Positions 36,037 through 45,120 of a DNA stretch of 64,000 nucleotides are shown here, in pieces. Within the stretch, counting starts at the first letter, position 1; every line of letters starts with the position of its first letter. The notes beneath the pieces are model-generated. The model had not been told where the DNA came from and ran no database searches. It saw only the letters and a list, made by a program, of their open reading frames with translations. A program made the position numbers and the translations under genes. Source of the stretch: Pandoraea fibrosis (GTDB taxonomy: Bacteria > Pseudomonadota > Gammaproteobacteria > Burkholderiales > Burkholderiaceae); assembly GCF_000807775.2 (NCBI RefSeq), contig NZ_CP047385.1, positions 806,001 through 870,000 of the forward strand, written 5' to 3'.

Positions 36037-36996
36037 CTAGCAGGGAAAACCGTCGGTAAATGCGCCGCGCAAGTAATCGACGAACCGTTTCACGGCCCGC
36101 GGCACGTGCGACGCATACGGGCGCACCACGTAGATTCGCTCGGCAAACGCCCCGACCGGCCGCCATTCCGGTAACAGCACGACCAGCTTGCCTGCGCGAA
36201 CCGCTGCCTGCGCCGTGAAATCGGGCAATAGGGCGATACCCAGATCGTCCAGCGCGGCGTCGCGCAACGCTTCGCTATTGTTCGCCGCTATCGGGCCGCT
36301 GACGTTGATCGTCACCGGAGCACCGGCCGATTTGCGCCCCATGCCTTGTTCAAACGACCAGGTGTTCGCCGTTTGCGCACGTGGATAGGAAAGGCAATCG
36401 TGCGCTGTCAGGTCGGCGGGCGAGGCGGGCGTGCCGCGCCGTTTCAAATACGCGCGCGTGGCGACGATGAGCGAGCGTGTGTCGCACAATTTCCAGGCCA
36501 CGTGCGTCTCGGGAGCGTTCGTACTGTGTCGGATGGCAAGATCGAAGCCCTCGGTGGCAATCGAACTCAGCCGATCCGACAGGTCGAGTTGCACACGCAC
36601 TTCAGGGTGTTCGCGCAGGAACTGCGACAACCTCGGGATGACCTGCTGTCGCCCGAGCGCGACCGGGGCCGTGACGCGGATCAATCCTCTCGCCACGCCC
36701 GCCTGATCTCGCACGTTCGAAAAACTCGTGGCGATGTGCTCGTACTGTGCGCGGGTGTCGTCGACAAGCTGTTGCCCGGCCTCCGTAAAGCGAACACTGC
36801 GCGTGGTGCGCTGCACAAGCGACACGCCTGCGGCACGTTCCAGCTCGGCAATGCGCTGGCTCATCGCCGCCTTGCTCACCCCCAGACGCGCCGCCGCCGC
36901 CGTGAAGCTGCCTTGTTCGGCGAGCACCGTCAGCCAGTGAAGGTGCGTCCAGAGCCCTTCAATTTTTCCGGGTTCCATCAGTCGATTGTTCGCCAT
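36037..36996 (-). CDS. LysR-family regulator, divergent from mmsA
   Basis: About 319 residues from the ATG at 36996 (ATG 36978 or TTG 37014 are alternatives). The winged helix-turn-helix reads FTAAAARLGVSKAAMSQRIA, then ELERAAGVSLVQRTTRSVRF, as in the CrgA/DsdC-like LysR_substrate group (LIRVTAPVALGRQQVIPRLS, DLAIRH). The start codon lies within a CATTGAA-N9-TTCAATG dyad shared with the mmsA promoter, which suggests autorepression and control of mmsA. The ligand is unknown, perhaps a valine or inositol catabolite. Confidence 0.85.
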   Translation of the reverse strand: MANNRLMEPGKIEGLWTHLHWLTVLAEQGSFTAAAARLGVSKAAMSQRIAELERAAGVSLVQRTTRSVRFTEAGQQLVDDTRAQYEHIATSFSNVRDQAGVARGLIRVTAPVALGRQQVIPRLSQFLREHPEVRVQLDLSDRLSSIATEGFDLAIRHSTNAPETHVAWKLCDTRSLIVATRAYLKRRGTPASPADLTAHDCLSYPRAQTANTWSFEQGMGRKSAGAPVTINVSGPIAANNSEALRDAALDDLGIALLPDFTAQAAVRAGKLVVLLPEWRPVGAFAERIYVVRPYASHVPRAVKRFVDYLRGAFTDGFPC

Positions 36997-37016
36997 TGAA
37001 AACAATAAATTCAATG
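36994..37016. promoter_or_regulatory. CATTGAA-N9-TTCAATG operator over the LysR start
   Basis: A perfect 7-bp inverted repeat with a T-N11-A type LysR core. Its left arm is the complement of the LysR start codon itself, and it is 72 bp upstream of the mmsA start. A protein bound here would shut off the LysR gene while standing in an activator position for mmsA. Confidence 0.55.
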
Positions 37017-37087
37017 ATAGCGCCTATGCGGCGCCGTCGGCGATTCATACACTGCTGGCATCGTTTATCAATTCATGAGGAGTCGAA

Positions 37088-38599
37088 ATGCAAGCGTTCA
37101 ACGATACCGCCGACGTGGTGCACTACATTCAGGGCGAGCGCGTGAAGGGGAACAGCGAGCGGACTCAGCCGGTGTTCAACCCGGCAACGGGGGCTAGCGC
37201 GCGCCAATTGGTGCTGGGTGACGTGTCCGATGTCGAAGCGGCCGTGGCAAGCGCGAAGGCAGCGTTCCCGGCATGGAGCAACACGCCGCCGATTCGCCGG
37301 GCGCGCGTCATGCTGAAGTTCCTCGAATTGATGAACAAGCACCGCGACGAACTCGCTGCGATCATCACGGCAGAACACGGCAAGGTGTTCTCGGACGCAC
37401 AGGGCGAAGTCTCGCGCGGCATCGACGTGATCGAATTCGCCTGCGGCATTCCGCAATTGCTCAAGGGCGACTATACGGAGCAGGTGTCGACCGGCATCGA
37501 TAACTGGACGACGCGTCAGGCGCTCGGCGTCGTGGCCGGCATCACGCCGTTCAACTTCCCGTGCATGGTGCCTTGCTGGATGTTCCCGGTTGCCATCGCC
37601 GCCGGCAACGCCTTCGTGCTCAAGCCCAGCGAGCGCGATCCGTCGGCATCGCTGTTCATGGCCGACCTGCTCAAGCAGGCGGGATTGCCGGACGGCATTT
37701 TCAACGTGGTGCAGGGCGACAAGGTCGTGGTCGACGCGCTGCTCACGCATCTGGACGTCAAGGCCATCAGTTTCGTCGGCTCGACCCCGATTGCGAACTA
37801 CATTTACGAAACCGGTGCGAAGCACGGCAAGCGCGTGCAGGCGCTGGGCGGTGCGAAGAACCACATGGTCGTGATGCCCGATGCAGATCTCGATCAGGCC
37901 ATCGACGCGCTGGTCGGCGCAGGCTACGGCTCGGCGGGCGAGCGCTGCATGGCCATTTCGGTGGCAGTGCTGGTCGGCGACGTTGCCGACAAGATCATGG
38001 ATCGTCTGGCCGAGCGCGCCCGCACGCTGGTCATCAAGAACGGCATGGAGCCGGACGCCGAGATGGGCCCGATCGTCACGCGTCAATCGCTCGAACGTAT
38101 CGAAAGCTACATCGCGCTGGGTGTGGAAGAAGGCGCCAAGCTGGTGGTCGATGGCCGAGGACTCAAGGTGCCGGGCCATGAAGCGGGCTTCTTCACCGGC
38201 GGCACGCTGTTCGATCACGTCACGCCGGACATGCGAATCTACAAGGAAGAAATCTTCGGCCCTGTGCTCGCCTGCGTGCGCGTGAAGGACTTCACCGAAG
38301 CGATCGATCTGATCAATGCGCACGAGTTCGGTAACGGCGTGGCGTGCTACACGCGCGATGGCCACATTGCGCGCGAATTCGGTCGTCGCATCGAGGTGGG
38401 CATGGTCGGTATCAACGTGCCGATTCCGGTGCCGATGGCATGGCACGGCTTCGGCGGCTGGAAGCGCAGCCTGTTCGGCGACATGCATGCCTACGGCGAA
38501 GAGGGTGTGCGGTTCTACACCAAGCAGAAGTCGATCATGCAGCGCTGGCCGGAGAGCACCGAGAAGGGTGCCGAGTTTGCCATGCCGACGGCGAAGTAG
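37088..38599 (+). CDS. mmsA: Methylmalonate-semialdehyde dehydrogenase (CoA-acylating)
   Basis: 503 residues, family length. Aldehyde-dehydrogenase features: [59 protein letters not shown] and the catalytic Cys C287 in GSAGERCMA. The pattern [18 protein letters not shown] and [10 protein letters not shown] are typical of MmsA, which oxidises methylmalonate semialdehyde (or malonate semialdehyde) to propionyl- or acetyl-CoA in valine, inositol or beta-alanine breakdown. Here it stands alone, without mmsB, under a divergent LysR regulator; a strong terminator follows. Confidence 0.93.
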   Translation: MQAFNDTADVVHYIQGERVKGNSERTQPVFNPATGASARQLVLGDVSDVEAAVASAKAAFPAWSNTPPIRRARVMLKFLELMNKHRDELAAIITAEHGKVFSDAQGEVSRGIDVIEFACGIPQLLKGDYTEQVSTGIDNWTTRQALGVVAGITPFNFPCMVPCWMFPVAIAAGNAFVLKPSERDPSASLFMADLLKQAGLPDGIFNVVQGDKVVVDALLTHLDVKAISFVGSTPIANYIYETGAKHGKRVQALGGAKNHMVVMPDADLDQAIDALVGAGYGSAGERCMAISVAVLVGDVADKIMDRLAERARTLVIKNGMEPDAEMGPIVTRQSLERIESYIALGVEEGAKLVVDGRGLKVPGHEAGFFTGGTLFDHVTPDMRIYKEEIFGPVLACVRVKDFTEAIDLINAHEFGNGVACYTRDGHIAREFGRRIEVGMVGINVPIPVPMAWHGFGGWKRSLFGDMHAYGEEGVRFYTKQKSIMQRWPESTEKGAEFAMPTAK

Positions 38600-38633
38600 T
38601 CCGCAGGTTTTTCACGACGATTGGAAGTTCCGC

Positions 38634-38671
38634 AGCGGTGCCACTGTTGAGTCAGTGGCACCGCTTTGTCG
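38634..38671 (+). terminator. Rho-independent terminator after mmsA
   Basis: A 13-bp perfect stem (AGCGGTGCCACTG / CAGTGGCACCGCT) with a six-base loop, followed by TTGTCGTTT, 35 bp after the mmsA stop. Confidence 0.85.
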
Positions 38672-38752
38672 TTTCCGGAACCGGCGGGCCGGGTTTGTCG
38701 GGCGATGCGTGGGGCGGGCCTCGTCGAGCGTCATGGTCCACGCAGGGGGGGC

Positions 38753-40045
38753 TCAGAGAAGCACGCACTGCCCTGTAAAGCGAGTACCGCTCCACGTAAT
38801 GTTGAGCGGACGAGCCGGGTCTTTGCAGATGAGCGTTTGCAACGTGCCGAAGCGGTCAGCGTGCAGTGACAACTGTTCGCCGGGGGACAGCCCGTAGAAG
38901 CCCGAGTAGTTCTTTTCGCATCGCGCCGAGTCGTCGGCGGCATTGTTTGCGGTCACGCACCAGGCGACATTGATCGCGTAGCCGCAGGTGTTCCTGACGC
39001 CGGTTTCGACTTCATACCAACCGACGTAACCCTTGGCGCCTCGAGGGATTCGCACTTGCTCGACGCAGCCGCTGATGGGCGCGGTCGTCTTGCGTCCTGC
39101 GGCCGCTGCATTGCTGCCGGCGCCTGCGTTGTAATTGCCGGACGTGGGGGCCACCGACTGAGGCATGGCCGAGGGGGACATGGCGGCGCCGGACGTCGCT
39201 TGCAGCGCCGAGGCCACGGCTTGATATTGGGCAGCGTTGCGTCCGCCGCCGCTTGCGGCGCCTTGTGCCGCTGCGCCTAACAGTCCTGCGACGATGGAAA
39301 GGACGCCGGGGCCGTCGTCGGAAGCCGCGGATGAGGTTGCGCTTGAGCGCACGCCGTTGGCGTAGGTCGCGATGAGGGTGCCGTCGGCGCGCGTGTCGGT
39401 GCCGTCGTAGATCTTGCCCTTGACGAATTGACCGGCGCGCACCGACCCATCGGACGCAAACGTAATGACACCGGGGCCATCGAACGCGTTGTCGGCCCAC
39501 TGACCGCGGTAGGTATTACCGTTGGGCTCCAGTTGGTAGCCCTGGCCGGTGATGTTGTCGTTGAGTATGTCGCCTTCATAGCGCTTGCCGCTGGCCCAGA
39601 CGTAGATGCCTTTGCCGGTGCGTTTGCCCGCGATGAAGTCACCTTCGTAGGTATCGCCATTGGTCCAGAAGAACTTCCCCTTGCCGGTACGCTCGTCGTT
39701 GACAAAGGGACCTTCATAACGATTTCCGCTCGCCCACGTGTAGGTGCCGACGCCGGCACGTTTGCCCTGACTTAGCTCGCCTTCGAGACGTTGATCGAAA
39801 ACCCCGTTTTTGAACCACTCCTCGACGCCCGGTCCATCGGCATAACCGTTCTTGCACGGTCCGACCCACGTTGCGCTCCACGTAATGCCCGGGCTGTCCG
39901 GATCGTTCGACCACACCTTGCAGTCTCTGTCGGCGACCTTGACCCAGCCTGCGGCATGCGCCGGGGCGCAGCTCAGCAGGCCGAAGACGCCCGCAATACT
40001 GAGCGCGAACATCGCACCGCGTTTGAAATGTCGCCCGTCATCCAT
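38753..40045 (-). CDS. Exported MORN-repeat protein
   Basis: 430 residues from the ATG at 40045. The signal sequence (GAMFALSIAGVFGLLSCAPA) could be cleaved as a lipoprotein at LLSC or after AHA. From about residue 75 to 225 there are six MORN units (GNRYEGPFVNDERTGKGKFF, GDTYEGDFIAGKRTGKGIYV, GKRYEGDILNDNITGQGYQL and relatives). A glycine/alanine-rich linker with GLLGAAAQGAAS follows, then a Cys-rich C-terminal domain of about 110 residues (ISGCVEQVRIPRG, TCGYAINVAWCV, CEKNYSGFYG). Envelope location is inferred; function unknown. Confidence 0.8.
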   Translation of the reverse strand: MDDGRHFKRGAMFALSIAGVFGLLSCAPAHAAGWVKVADRDCKVWSNDPDSPGITWSATWVGPCKNGYADGPGVEEWFKNGVFDQRLEGELSQGKRAGVGTYTWASGNRYEGPFVNDERTGKGKFFWTNGDTYEGDFIAGKRTGKGIYVWASGKRYEGDILNDNITGQGYQLEPNGNTYRGQWADNAFDGPGVITFASDGSVRAGQFVKGKIYDGTDTRADGTLIATYANGVRSSATSSAASDDGPGVLSIVAGLLGAAAQGAASGGGRNAAQYQAVASALQATSGAAMSPSAMPQSVAPTSGNYNAGAGSNAAAAGRKTTAPISGCVEQVRIPRGAKGYVGWYEVETGVRNTCGYAINVAWCVTANNAADDSARCEKNYSGFYGLSPGEQLSLHADRFGTLQTLICKDPARPLNITWSGTRFTGQCVLL

Positions 40046-40408
40046 CACTTTCTCCCTGATCTTCTCTGGATATCTCTTTGCTCGGGACGATAGCGAAGGA
40101 TCGGGCTGCCCGGCATCCTCCATTTGGAGGATAGGGCGCGGCTGTCGCCCAGCGCTTGGCGTTTCCCCCGAGCGACCCGCGCTGCCCCGTTTCTCCCCCT
40201 CCCCCCTTCCAACGCAAACCTCTCGTCAGAGAAAACATTATTTTTTTCTCTTTGACACTTTATTTTCGTTTACGTAGTTTACTGAAACATAAGTTCCAAA
40301 AATGCCACAACCCCTGAAACGCGCGATGCAAAAGGCGCTGACGGTGGCAGCATGCTGGAACCTGCAACTTTGCGCCCACCGGTAACGGACGGGTGATTGG
40401 AAAAGACC
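40046..40408. other. 363-bp intergenic region with AT-rich promoter zone
   Basis: No gene is seen between the MORN protein and the RpiR regulator. The right half is AT-rich, with a run of seven T around 40241-40247, a TTGACA at 40252-40257 and a weak TAGTTT 17 bp later, a plausible sigma-70 promoter for the RpiR gene. GTTTACTGAAAC at 40278-40289 could be an RpiR site. These readings are tentative. Confidence 0.4.
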
Positions 40409-41269
40409 ATGAACGGCACGCTTCAAGACCGGATTCTGCAACTGCAAGACGACTTCACGCCCAGCGAGAAGCGTCTGGCGGACGTGACGCTGGCCCACTT
40501 GCCGCAGCTAGCTTCGTATTCCGCCACCGAACTGGCCGAGATGGCCGAGGTATCGAAGGCCTCCGCCGCACGCTTCTTCAAGCGCCTCGGCTATGAGACG
40601 TTCAACGATCTGCGCACTCGCATGCGCGACGACGCGGACCATGGCTCGCCGCTCTTCGCGCTCGCGGGCATTGCGACGCCGGACACCGCCAGCGACGCCC
40701 CGGAGGGTGCGCTCGGCGCGCATCTGGCGACCGATCTGCAAAATCTGGCCCACACCTTCGAGCGTATCGATGCGGCCGACATCGAGCGGGCGGTAGAGAT
40801 CGGGGCGAGCGCGCGACGTGTCTTCATCGCTGGGTTCCGCAACGGCCGCGTGCTCGCGCAATACATGTGGGCATTGCTCACCCAGGTACGCGACGGTGTA
40901 TTGCTCGTGCCCGGCGCGGGCCTGAATCTGGCGGAAGACCTCGCTGACATGACCGACGACGACGTGCTTGTGGTGATGGACTTTCGCCGCCGCGTGACGC
41001 TGCTGCGTCCGATGGTCGAGCATGCCAACCGCGTGGGCGCTCGCGTCGTGATTCTGACCGACCCGACCGCGACCGAGCTGCCGGCGCGCAGCGACATCGT
41101 GCTGCGTTGCGTGAATCGCACGACCGGCATGTTCGATTCCTATGTCGCCGCCATGAGCCTGATCAACCACCTTTGCACGCGCCTGGGTATCGCTTTGGGG
41201 GAGGCGGCGCGAGAGCGCCTCGCCCACATCGAGCGCCTGCACGACGACTACGGCGATCTGCGCCGTTAG
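40409..41269 (+). CDS. RpiR-family regulator with SIS domain
   Basis: 286 residues from the ATG at 40409. The N-terminal HTH_6 domain (LQDDFTPSEKRLADVTLAHL, ATELAEMAEVSKASAARFFK) is followed by a SIS sugar-phosphate-binding-like domain (RRVFIAGFRNGRVLAQYMWA, ADMTDDDVLVVMDFRRR). RpiR proteins sense phosphosugars or other small ligands and control adjacent catabolic genes. It heads the run of genes to 47642 on the same strand, 45 bp before dpaL, and is the likely local regulator. Confidence 0.88.
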   Translation: MNGTLQDRILQLQDDFTPSEKRLADVTLAHLPQLASYSATELAEMAEVSKASAARFFKRLGYETFNDLRTRMRDDADHGSPLFALAGIATPDTASDAPEGALGAHLATDLQNLAHTFERIDAADIERAVEIGASARRVFIAGFRNGRVLAQYMWALLTQVRDGVLLVPGAGLNLAEDLADMTDDDVLVVMDFRRRVTLLRPMVEHANRVGARVVILTDPTATELPARSDIVLRCVNRTTGMFDSYVAAMSLINHLCTRLGIALGEAARERLAHIERLHDDYGDLRR

Positions 41270-41314
41270 TCGGTCATTCACCGACAGATCTATCCAGAGA
41301 ACCGAGGAGTTCGT

Positions 41315-42586
41315 ATGACCCACCCCCTTCCCAATCTGCGCCTGCAGCGTTTCGTGAACCCGGCCGCCGAGCCCGATGCGGCCTATGGCGAAGCGCGTCG
41401 CGCGATTCTGGGCGGCGACGCGTTTGCGACGGCCGAGCGTGAAATCACGCGCTGGCCGGGCTACGCCGAGACGCCCCTCGTGGCGCTCGACGGGTTGGCG
41501 CGGGCCGTAGACGTGGCGCAGATTCGTTACAAGGACGAGGCTGGCCGGTTCGGTCTGGGAAGCTTCAAGGCGCTGGGGGGCGCATACGCCGTGAGCCGCC
41601 TGCTGATCCGCGAGATCGAGGCGCGCACCGGGGAGACGGGCGTCACCGTAGCAGACCTGCTGTCCGGGCGTTTCGCCGACCTGACCCGCACGCTGTGCGT
41701 GACGTGCGCCACCGACGGCAACCACGGTCGTTCGGTGGCATGGGGCGCGCAACGCTTCGGTTGCCAGTGTGTGATCTACGTTCACGCGACGGTCAGTCAG
41801 GGGCGTGTCGATGCCATTGCGCACTACGGTGCCGAGGTCGTGCGCACCGCCGGTAACTACGACGATGCCGTGCGTCAGGCGGCCGAAGATGCAGCGCGTC
41901 TGGGGCGCTTCGTGGTGTCAGATACCTCGTACCCCGGCTACATGGATGTGCCCAAGGATGTGATGCAGGGCTACGCCGTGATGGCCGACGAGGCGTTGCG
42001 CCAGTTCCGCGATGAAGCGGGACAACTGCCGACGCATGTGTTTCTGCAAGGCGGGGTGGGCGGCCTGGCGGCCGCTGTGCTGGCCCACTTCTGGGAAACG
42101 CTCGAAGCCCGCGGGGAATCGCGTCCGCGCTTCGTCGTGGTCGAACCCGACAAAGCCGCTTGCCTCTTCGAGAGCGCACGCGCCGGCGAGCCGGTGGCGG
42201 TTCATGGCGATCTCGATACGGTCATGGCGGGACTGGCGTGCGGCGAAGTGTCGTTGCTGGCCTGGGAAATTCTGCGTCCCGGCGCGCTGGCGTTCCTGAC
42301 CATCGATGACGCGTCGGCATTGGAGACGATGCGCATTCTCGCGCAGGGCCGCTTCGGTGACGCACCGATGGTGGCGGGCGAGTCTGCGGTGGCAGGTCTT
42401 GCAGGTTGCCTCGGCGCCGCGGCCGACGCTCAGTCGCGTGCCGAACTCGGTCTGGACGCATCGAGCCGCGTGCTGGTCTTCGGCAGCGAAGGGGCGACCG
42501 ATCCTGCGCTGTTCGAGACGATCGTCGGCATGCCCGCCGAAGCTGTGACGGCGAACGTTGCTAAACAAACCAAACAAGCCGCCTGA
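41315..42586 (+). CDS. dpaL: Diaminopropionate ammonia-lyase
   Basis: 423 residues, usual for DpaL (YgeX). It is a fold type II PLP enzyme with the Schiff-base lysine K85 in FGLGSFKALGGAYA and the motif TLCVTCATDGNHGRSVAWGA, both typical of DpaL; the glycine loop FLQGGVGGLAAAVLAHFWE follows. It converts 2,3-diaminopropionate (both enantiomers in E. coli DpaL) to pyruvate and ammonia. It is the first enzyme gene after the RpiR regulator and is followed by amino-acid carbamoylases, so the operon likely feeds on diamino acids or their ureido derivatives. Confidence 0.92.
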   Translation: MTHPLPNLRLQRFVNPAAEPDAAYGEARRAILGGDAFATAEREITRWPGYAETPLVALDGLARAVDVAQIRYKDEAGRFGLGSFKALGGAYAVSRLLIREIEARTGETGVTVADLLSGRFADLTRTLCVTCATDGNHGRSVAWGAQRFGCQCVIYVHATVSQGRVDAIAHYGAEVVRTAGNYDDAVRQAAEDAARLGRFVVSDTSYPGYMDVPKDVMQGYAVMADEALRQFRDEAGQLPTHVFLQGGVGGLAAAVLAHFWETLEARGESRPRFVVVEPDKAACLFESARAGEPVAVHGDLDTVMAGLACGEVSLLAWEILRPGALAFLTIDDASALETMRILAQGRFGDAPMVAGESAVAGLAGCLGAAADAQSRAELGLDASSRVLVFGSEGATDPALFETIVGMPAEAVTANVAKQTKQAA

Positions 42587-42607
42587 ATGCCGGAGCCGGA
42601 GCGCAAT

Positions 42608-43873
42608 ATGAGCACGCTTTTCACTGCCGCTTCGCCGGATCACGCGATGTCGGATCTGCGCATCGACTTGCCGCGTCTGCTGGCGCGCATCGCCGCGCTG
42701 GCGGAGGTTGGGGCGATCGATGGCGGTGGCTGCTGCCGTCTGGCGCTCACCGACGAAGACGGCGAGGGCCGCAGGCTCGTCGCCGGCTGGATGCGCGAGC
42801 TTGGGCTGACGGTGAGTGTCGACGCCATCGGTAACGTGGTGGGCACACGCGCCGGTCGGGAAGATGGGCCGCCGGTGATGACCGGCTCGCATATCGATAC
42901 GGTGCGCACTGGTGGCCGTTACGACGGCAATCTCGGCGTACTCGCAGGACTGGAGGTCATCGCGGCACTCAACGATGCAGGCATCGTCACGCGTCGTCCG
43001 CTCGCGGTGGGTTTTTTCACAAACGAGGAGGGCGCACGCTTCTCGCCCGACATGATGGGCAGTCTGGTCTATGTCGGAGGCATGCCGCTGGACGACGCGC
43101 TCGATACCGTCGGAATCGATGGGAGCACGGTGAGGGAAAACCTCACGCGTATCGGGTACGCGGGGCCGCAGCCGGTGGGAACGCCCGATGTGCACGCGTT
43201 CGTCGAATTGCACGTCGAACAGGGGCCGGTGCTGGAGCATGAGGGCGTCACGATCGGCGCCGTGACAGGCGTGCAAGGCATCCATTGGACCGAGTTCACG
43301 GTCGAAGGGGTATCGAACCACGCGGGGACCACGCCGATGCGCATGCGTCACGACGCCGGTTACGCGGCGTATGCGATTGCCGCTTTCGCTCGAGATGTCG
43401 CGCGCGAGTTGGGCGGCGCTCAGTTGGCGACCGTGGGCCATGTCACGGTCTCGCCGAACCTCGTCAACGTGATTCCGAACCGCGCGGTCTTCACTGTCGA
43501 CCTGCGCAATACCGATGCCGACGTGCTCGCCGAAGCCGTGCGTCGTGTCTTTGCGAAGGCCGATGCGGTGGCTGAGGCTGAAGGCGTGCGCATCACGCAT
43601 CGCTCGCTGGCGGACTTTGCGCCAGTGGCGTTCGACGAGCGCATCGTCGCACGTGTCGAGTCGCTGGCGCGGGAGCGGGGGCACTCGGTGCGTCGCATGC
43701 CGAGCGGCGCGGGGCACGATGCGCAGATGCTGGCGCGCGTATGCCCGGCCGGCATGATCTTTGTGCCGAGCGTGAAGGGCCTCTCGCACAACGTCGCCGA
43801 GTTCACCCACGACGCCGATATCGGCGCCGGGGCCAATCTGCTGCTCGCGCTCATGACCGAGCTGGCAGCGTAG
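42608..43873 (+). CDS. M20 Zn hydrolase, N-carbamoyl-L-amino-acid hydrolase type
   Basis: 421 residues from the ATG at 42608 (GGAG upstream); an ATG at 42587 directly after dpaL would add seven residues. The Zn ligands are visible: GSHIDTVRTGGRYDGNLG, FTNEEGARFSPDMMGS and ELHVEQGPVLE, with HAGTTPMRMRHDA in the lid domain and SGAGHDAQML near the end. This is the AmaB/HyuC/allantoate amidohydrolase group; it removes the carbamoyl group from N-carbamoyl-L-amino acids or related ureides. Neighbouring D-carbamoylase and DpaL support ureido amino acids as substrates. Confidence 0.87.
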   Translation: MSTLFTAASPDHAMSDLRIDLPRLLARIAALAEVGAIDGGGCCRLALTDEDGEGRRLVAGWMRELGLTVSVDAIGNVVGTRAGREDGPPVMTGSHIDTVRTGGRYDGNLGVLAGLEVIAALNDAGIVTRRPLAVGFFTNEEGARFSPDMMGSLVYVGGMPLDDALDTVGIDGSTVRENLTRIGYAGPQPVGTPDVHAFVELHVEQGPVLEHEGVTIGAVTGVQGIHWTEFTVEGVSNHAGTTPMRMRHDAGYAAYAIAAFARDVARELGGAQLATVGHVTVSPNLVNVIPNRAVFTVDLRNTDADVLAEAVRRVFAKADAVAEAEGVRITHRSLADFAPVAFDERIVARVESLARERGHSVRRMPSGAGHDAQMLARVCPAGMIFVPSVKGLSHNVAEFTHDADIGAGANLLLALMTELAA

Positions 43874-43961
43874 TTCATACCGCAATCTGGCAGTCACCCT
43901 GGAGGAGGCGTCCGGCGTACCGGACGCTCAGGGATTCGAGATTCATCAAGGAGATAACGAA

Positions 43962-44900
43962 ATGTCCCGTATCGTCAACGTCGCCGCCGCGCAGCTTGGA
44001 CCGATCCAGCGTGCCGATTCACGAGCCGACGTGATGGAGCGCCTGCTCGCTCACCTGCACAACGCGCACGCGATGGGCTGTCAGCTTGTCGTCTTTCCCG
44101 AACTGGCGCTCACGACGTTTTTCCCGCGCTGGTACATGGAGGACCCGGTCGAGATCGACGCGTTTTACGAGCGTGAGATGCCCGGCCCGCAAACGCAGGT
44201 GCTGTTCGACACGGCCAAACGTCTGGGCATCGGTTTTTACCTCGGGTATGCCGAGATCGCGCTTGATGACGCGGGTCGCCCGCATCGCTTCAATACGTCG
44301 ATTCTGGTCGGTGCCGACGGCAACATCATCGGCAAGTATCGCAAGGTGCATCTGCCGGGGCATGCGGAGAACGAGCCGTGGCGCGCCTTCCAGCATCTGG
44401 AAAAGTACTACTTCGAGCCGGGCGACGCGTTCGACGTCTGGCGCGGCTTCGGCGGCGTGATGGGCATGGCGCTGTGTAACGATCGTCGCTGGTCGGAGAC
44501 CTATCGCGTGATGGGCCTGCAGGGAGTCGAGATGATCCTGCTCGGCTACAACACACCGGTGCATAACCCACCGGCACCGGAGCACGACGACCTGTCGATG
44601 TTCCACAACCAGTTGGTGATGCAGGCCGGGGCATACCAGAACGGTACCTGGGTGGTCGGTGTCGCCAAGGCGGGTAAGGAGGAGGGCTGCGAGATGATCG
44701 GCGGGAGCTGCATCATTGCCCCGTCGGGCGAAGTGGTGGCGGCGTGCTCGACCAAGGGTGACGAACTCGCCATCGCCCGTTGCGACCTCGATCTCTGCAA
44801 CTCCTACAAGCGCACCACCTTCAATTTCGCGAAGCATCGTCGTCCGGAGGCGTATCGCATGATCGTCGAGCGTCGCGGTGCCGTGGCGCCGGAGGCCTGA
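43962..44900 (+). CDS. N-carbamoyl-D-amino-acid hydrolase (D-carbamoylase)
   Basis: 312 residues, nitrilase superfamily, with an AAGGAG ribosome site. The catalytic triad is E47 (VVFPELALTTFFPRW), K128 (GKYRKVHLPGH) and C172 (GMALCNDRRWSETYRVMGLQ). Many stretches match the Agrobacterium D-carbamoylase, e.g. FQHLEKYYFEPGD, GYNTPVHNPP and MQAGAYQNGTW. It hydrolyses N-carbamoyl-D-amino acids to the D-amino acid, CO2 and ammonia. With the L-type enzyme upstream the operon can treat both enantiomers, but no hydantoinase gene is present in the window. Confidence 0.9.
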   Translation: MSRIVNVAAAQLGPIQRADSRADVMERLLAHLHNAHAMGCQLVVFPELALTTFFPRWYMEDPVEIDAFYEREMPGPQTQVLFDTAKRLGIGFYLGYAEIALDDAGRPHRFNTSILVGADGNIIGKYRKVHLPGHAENEPWRAFQHLEKYYFEPGDAFDVWRGFGGVMGMALCNDRRWSETYRVMGLQGVEMILLGYNTPVHNPPAPEHDDLSMFHNQLVMQAGAYQNGTWVVGVAKAGKEEGCEMIGGSCIIAPSGEVVAACSTKGDELAIARCDLDLCNSYKRTTFNFAKHRRPEAYRMIVERRGAVAPEA

Positions 44901-44949
44901 GTTCCGAGGCCGCCGGCTTGCAAGGCGTGAGACGCAACAGCGTCTGACC

Positions 44950-44988
44950 GGAGGTACGCGTCAGGCAACGCGACACCTCCTGCTTTTC
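44950..44988 (+). terminator. Terminator hairpin after the D-carbamoylase gene
   Basis: GGAGGT pairs with ACCTCC and GCGT with ACGC inside, followed by TGCTTTT. Placed about 50 bp after the stop codon, it may reduce transcription into the transporter gene downstream. Confidence 0.6.
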
Positions 44989-45120
44989 CCAATCCCATAA
45001 CAGGCATGCAGGCCGCGAGGCCCGCAGGGGAACGTGTTGCCCGAAGCTTATGCCGAAGTCTTCGTGCGCATCACGCCTGGCCAACAGTTCGTCACGATAT
45101 CTTTCGCGCTGGAGCCTATG

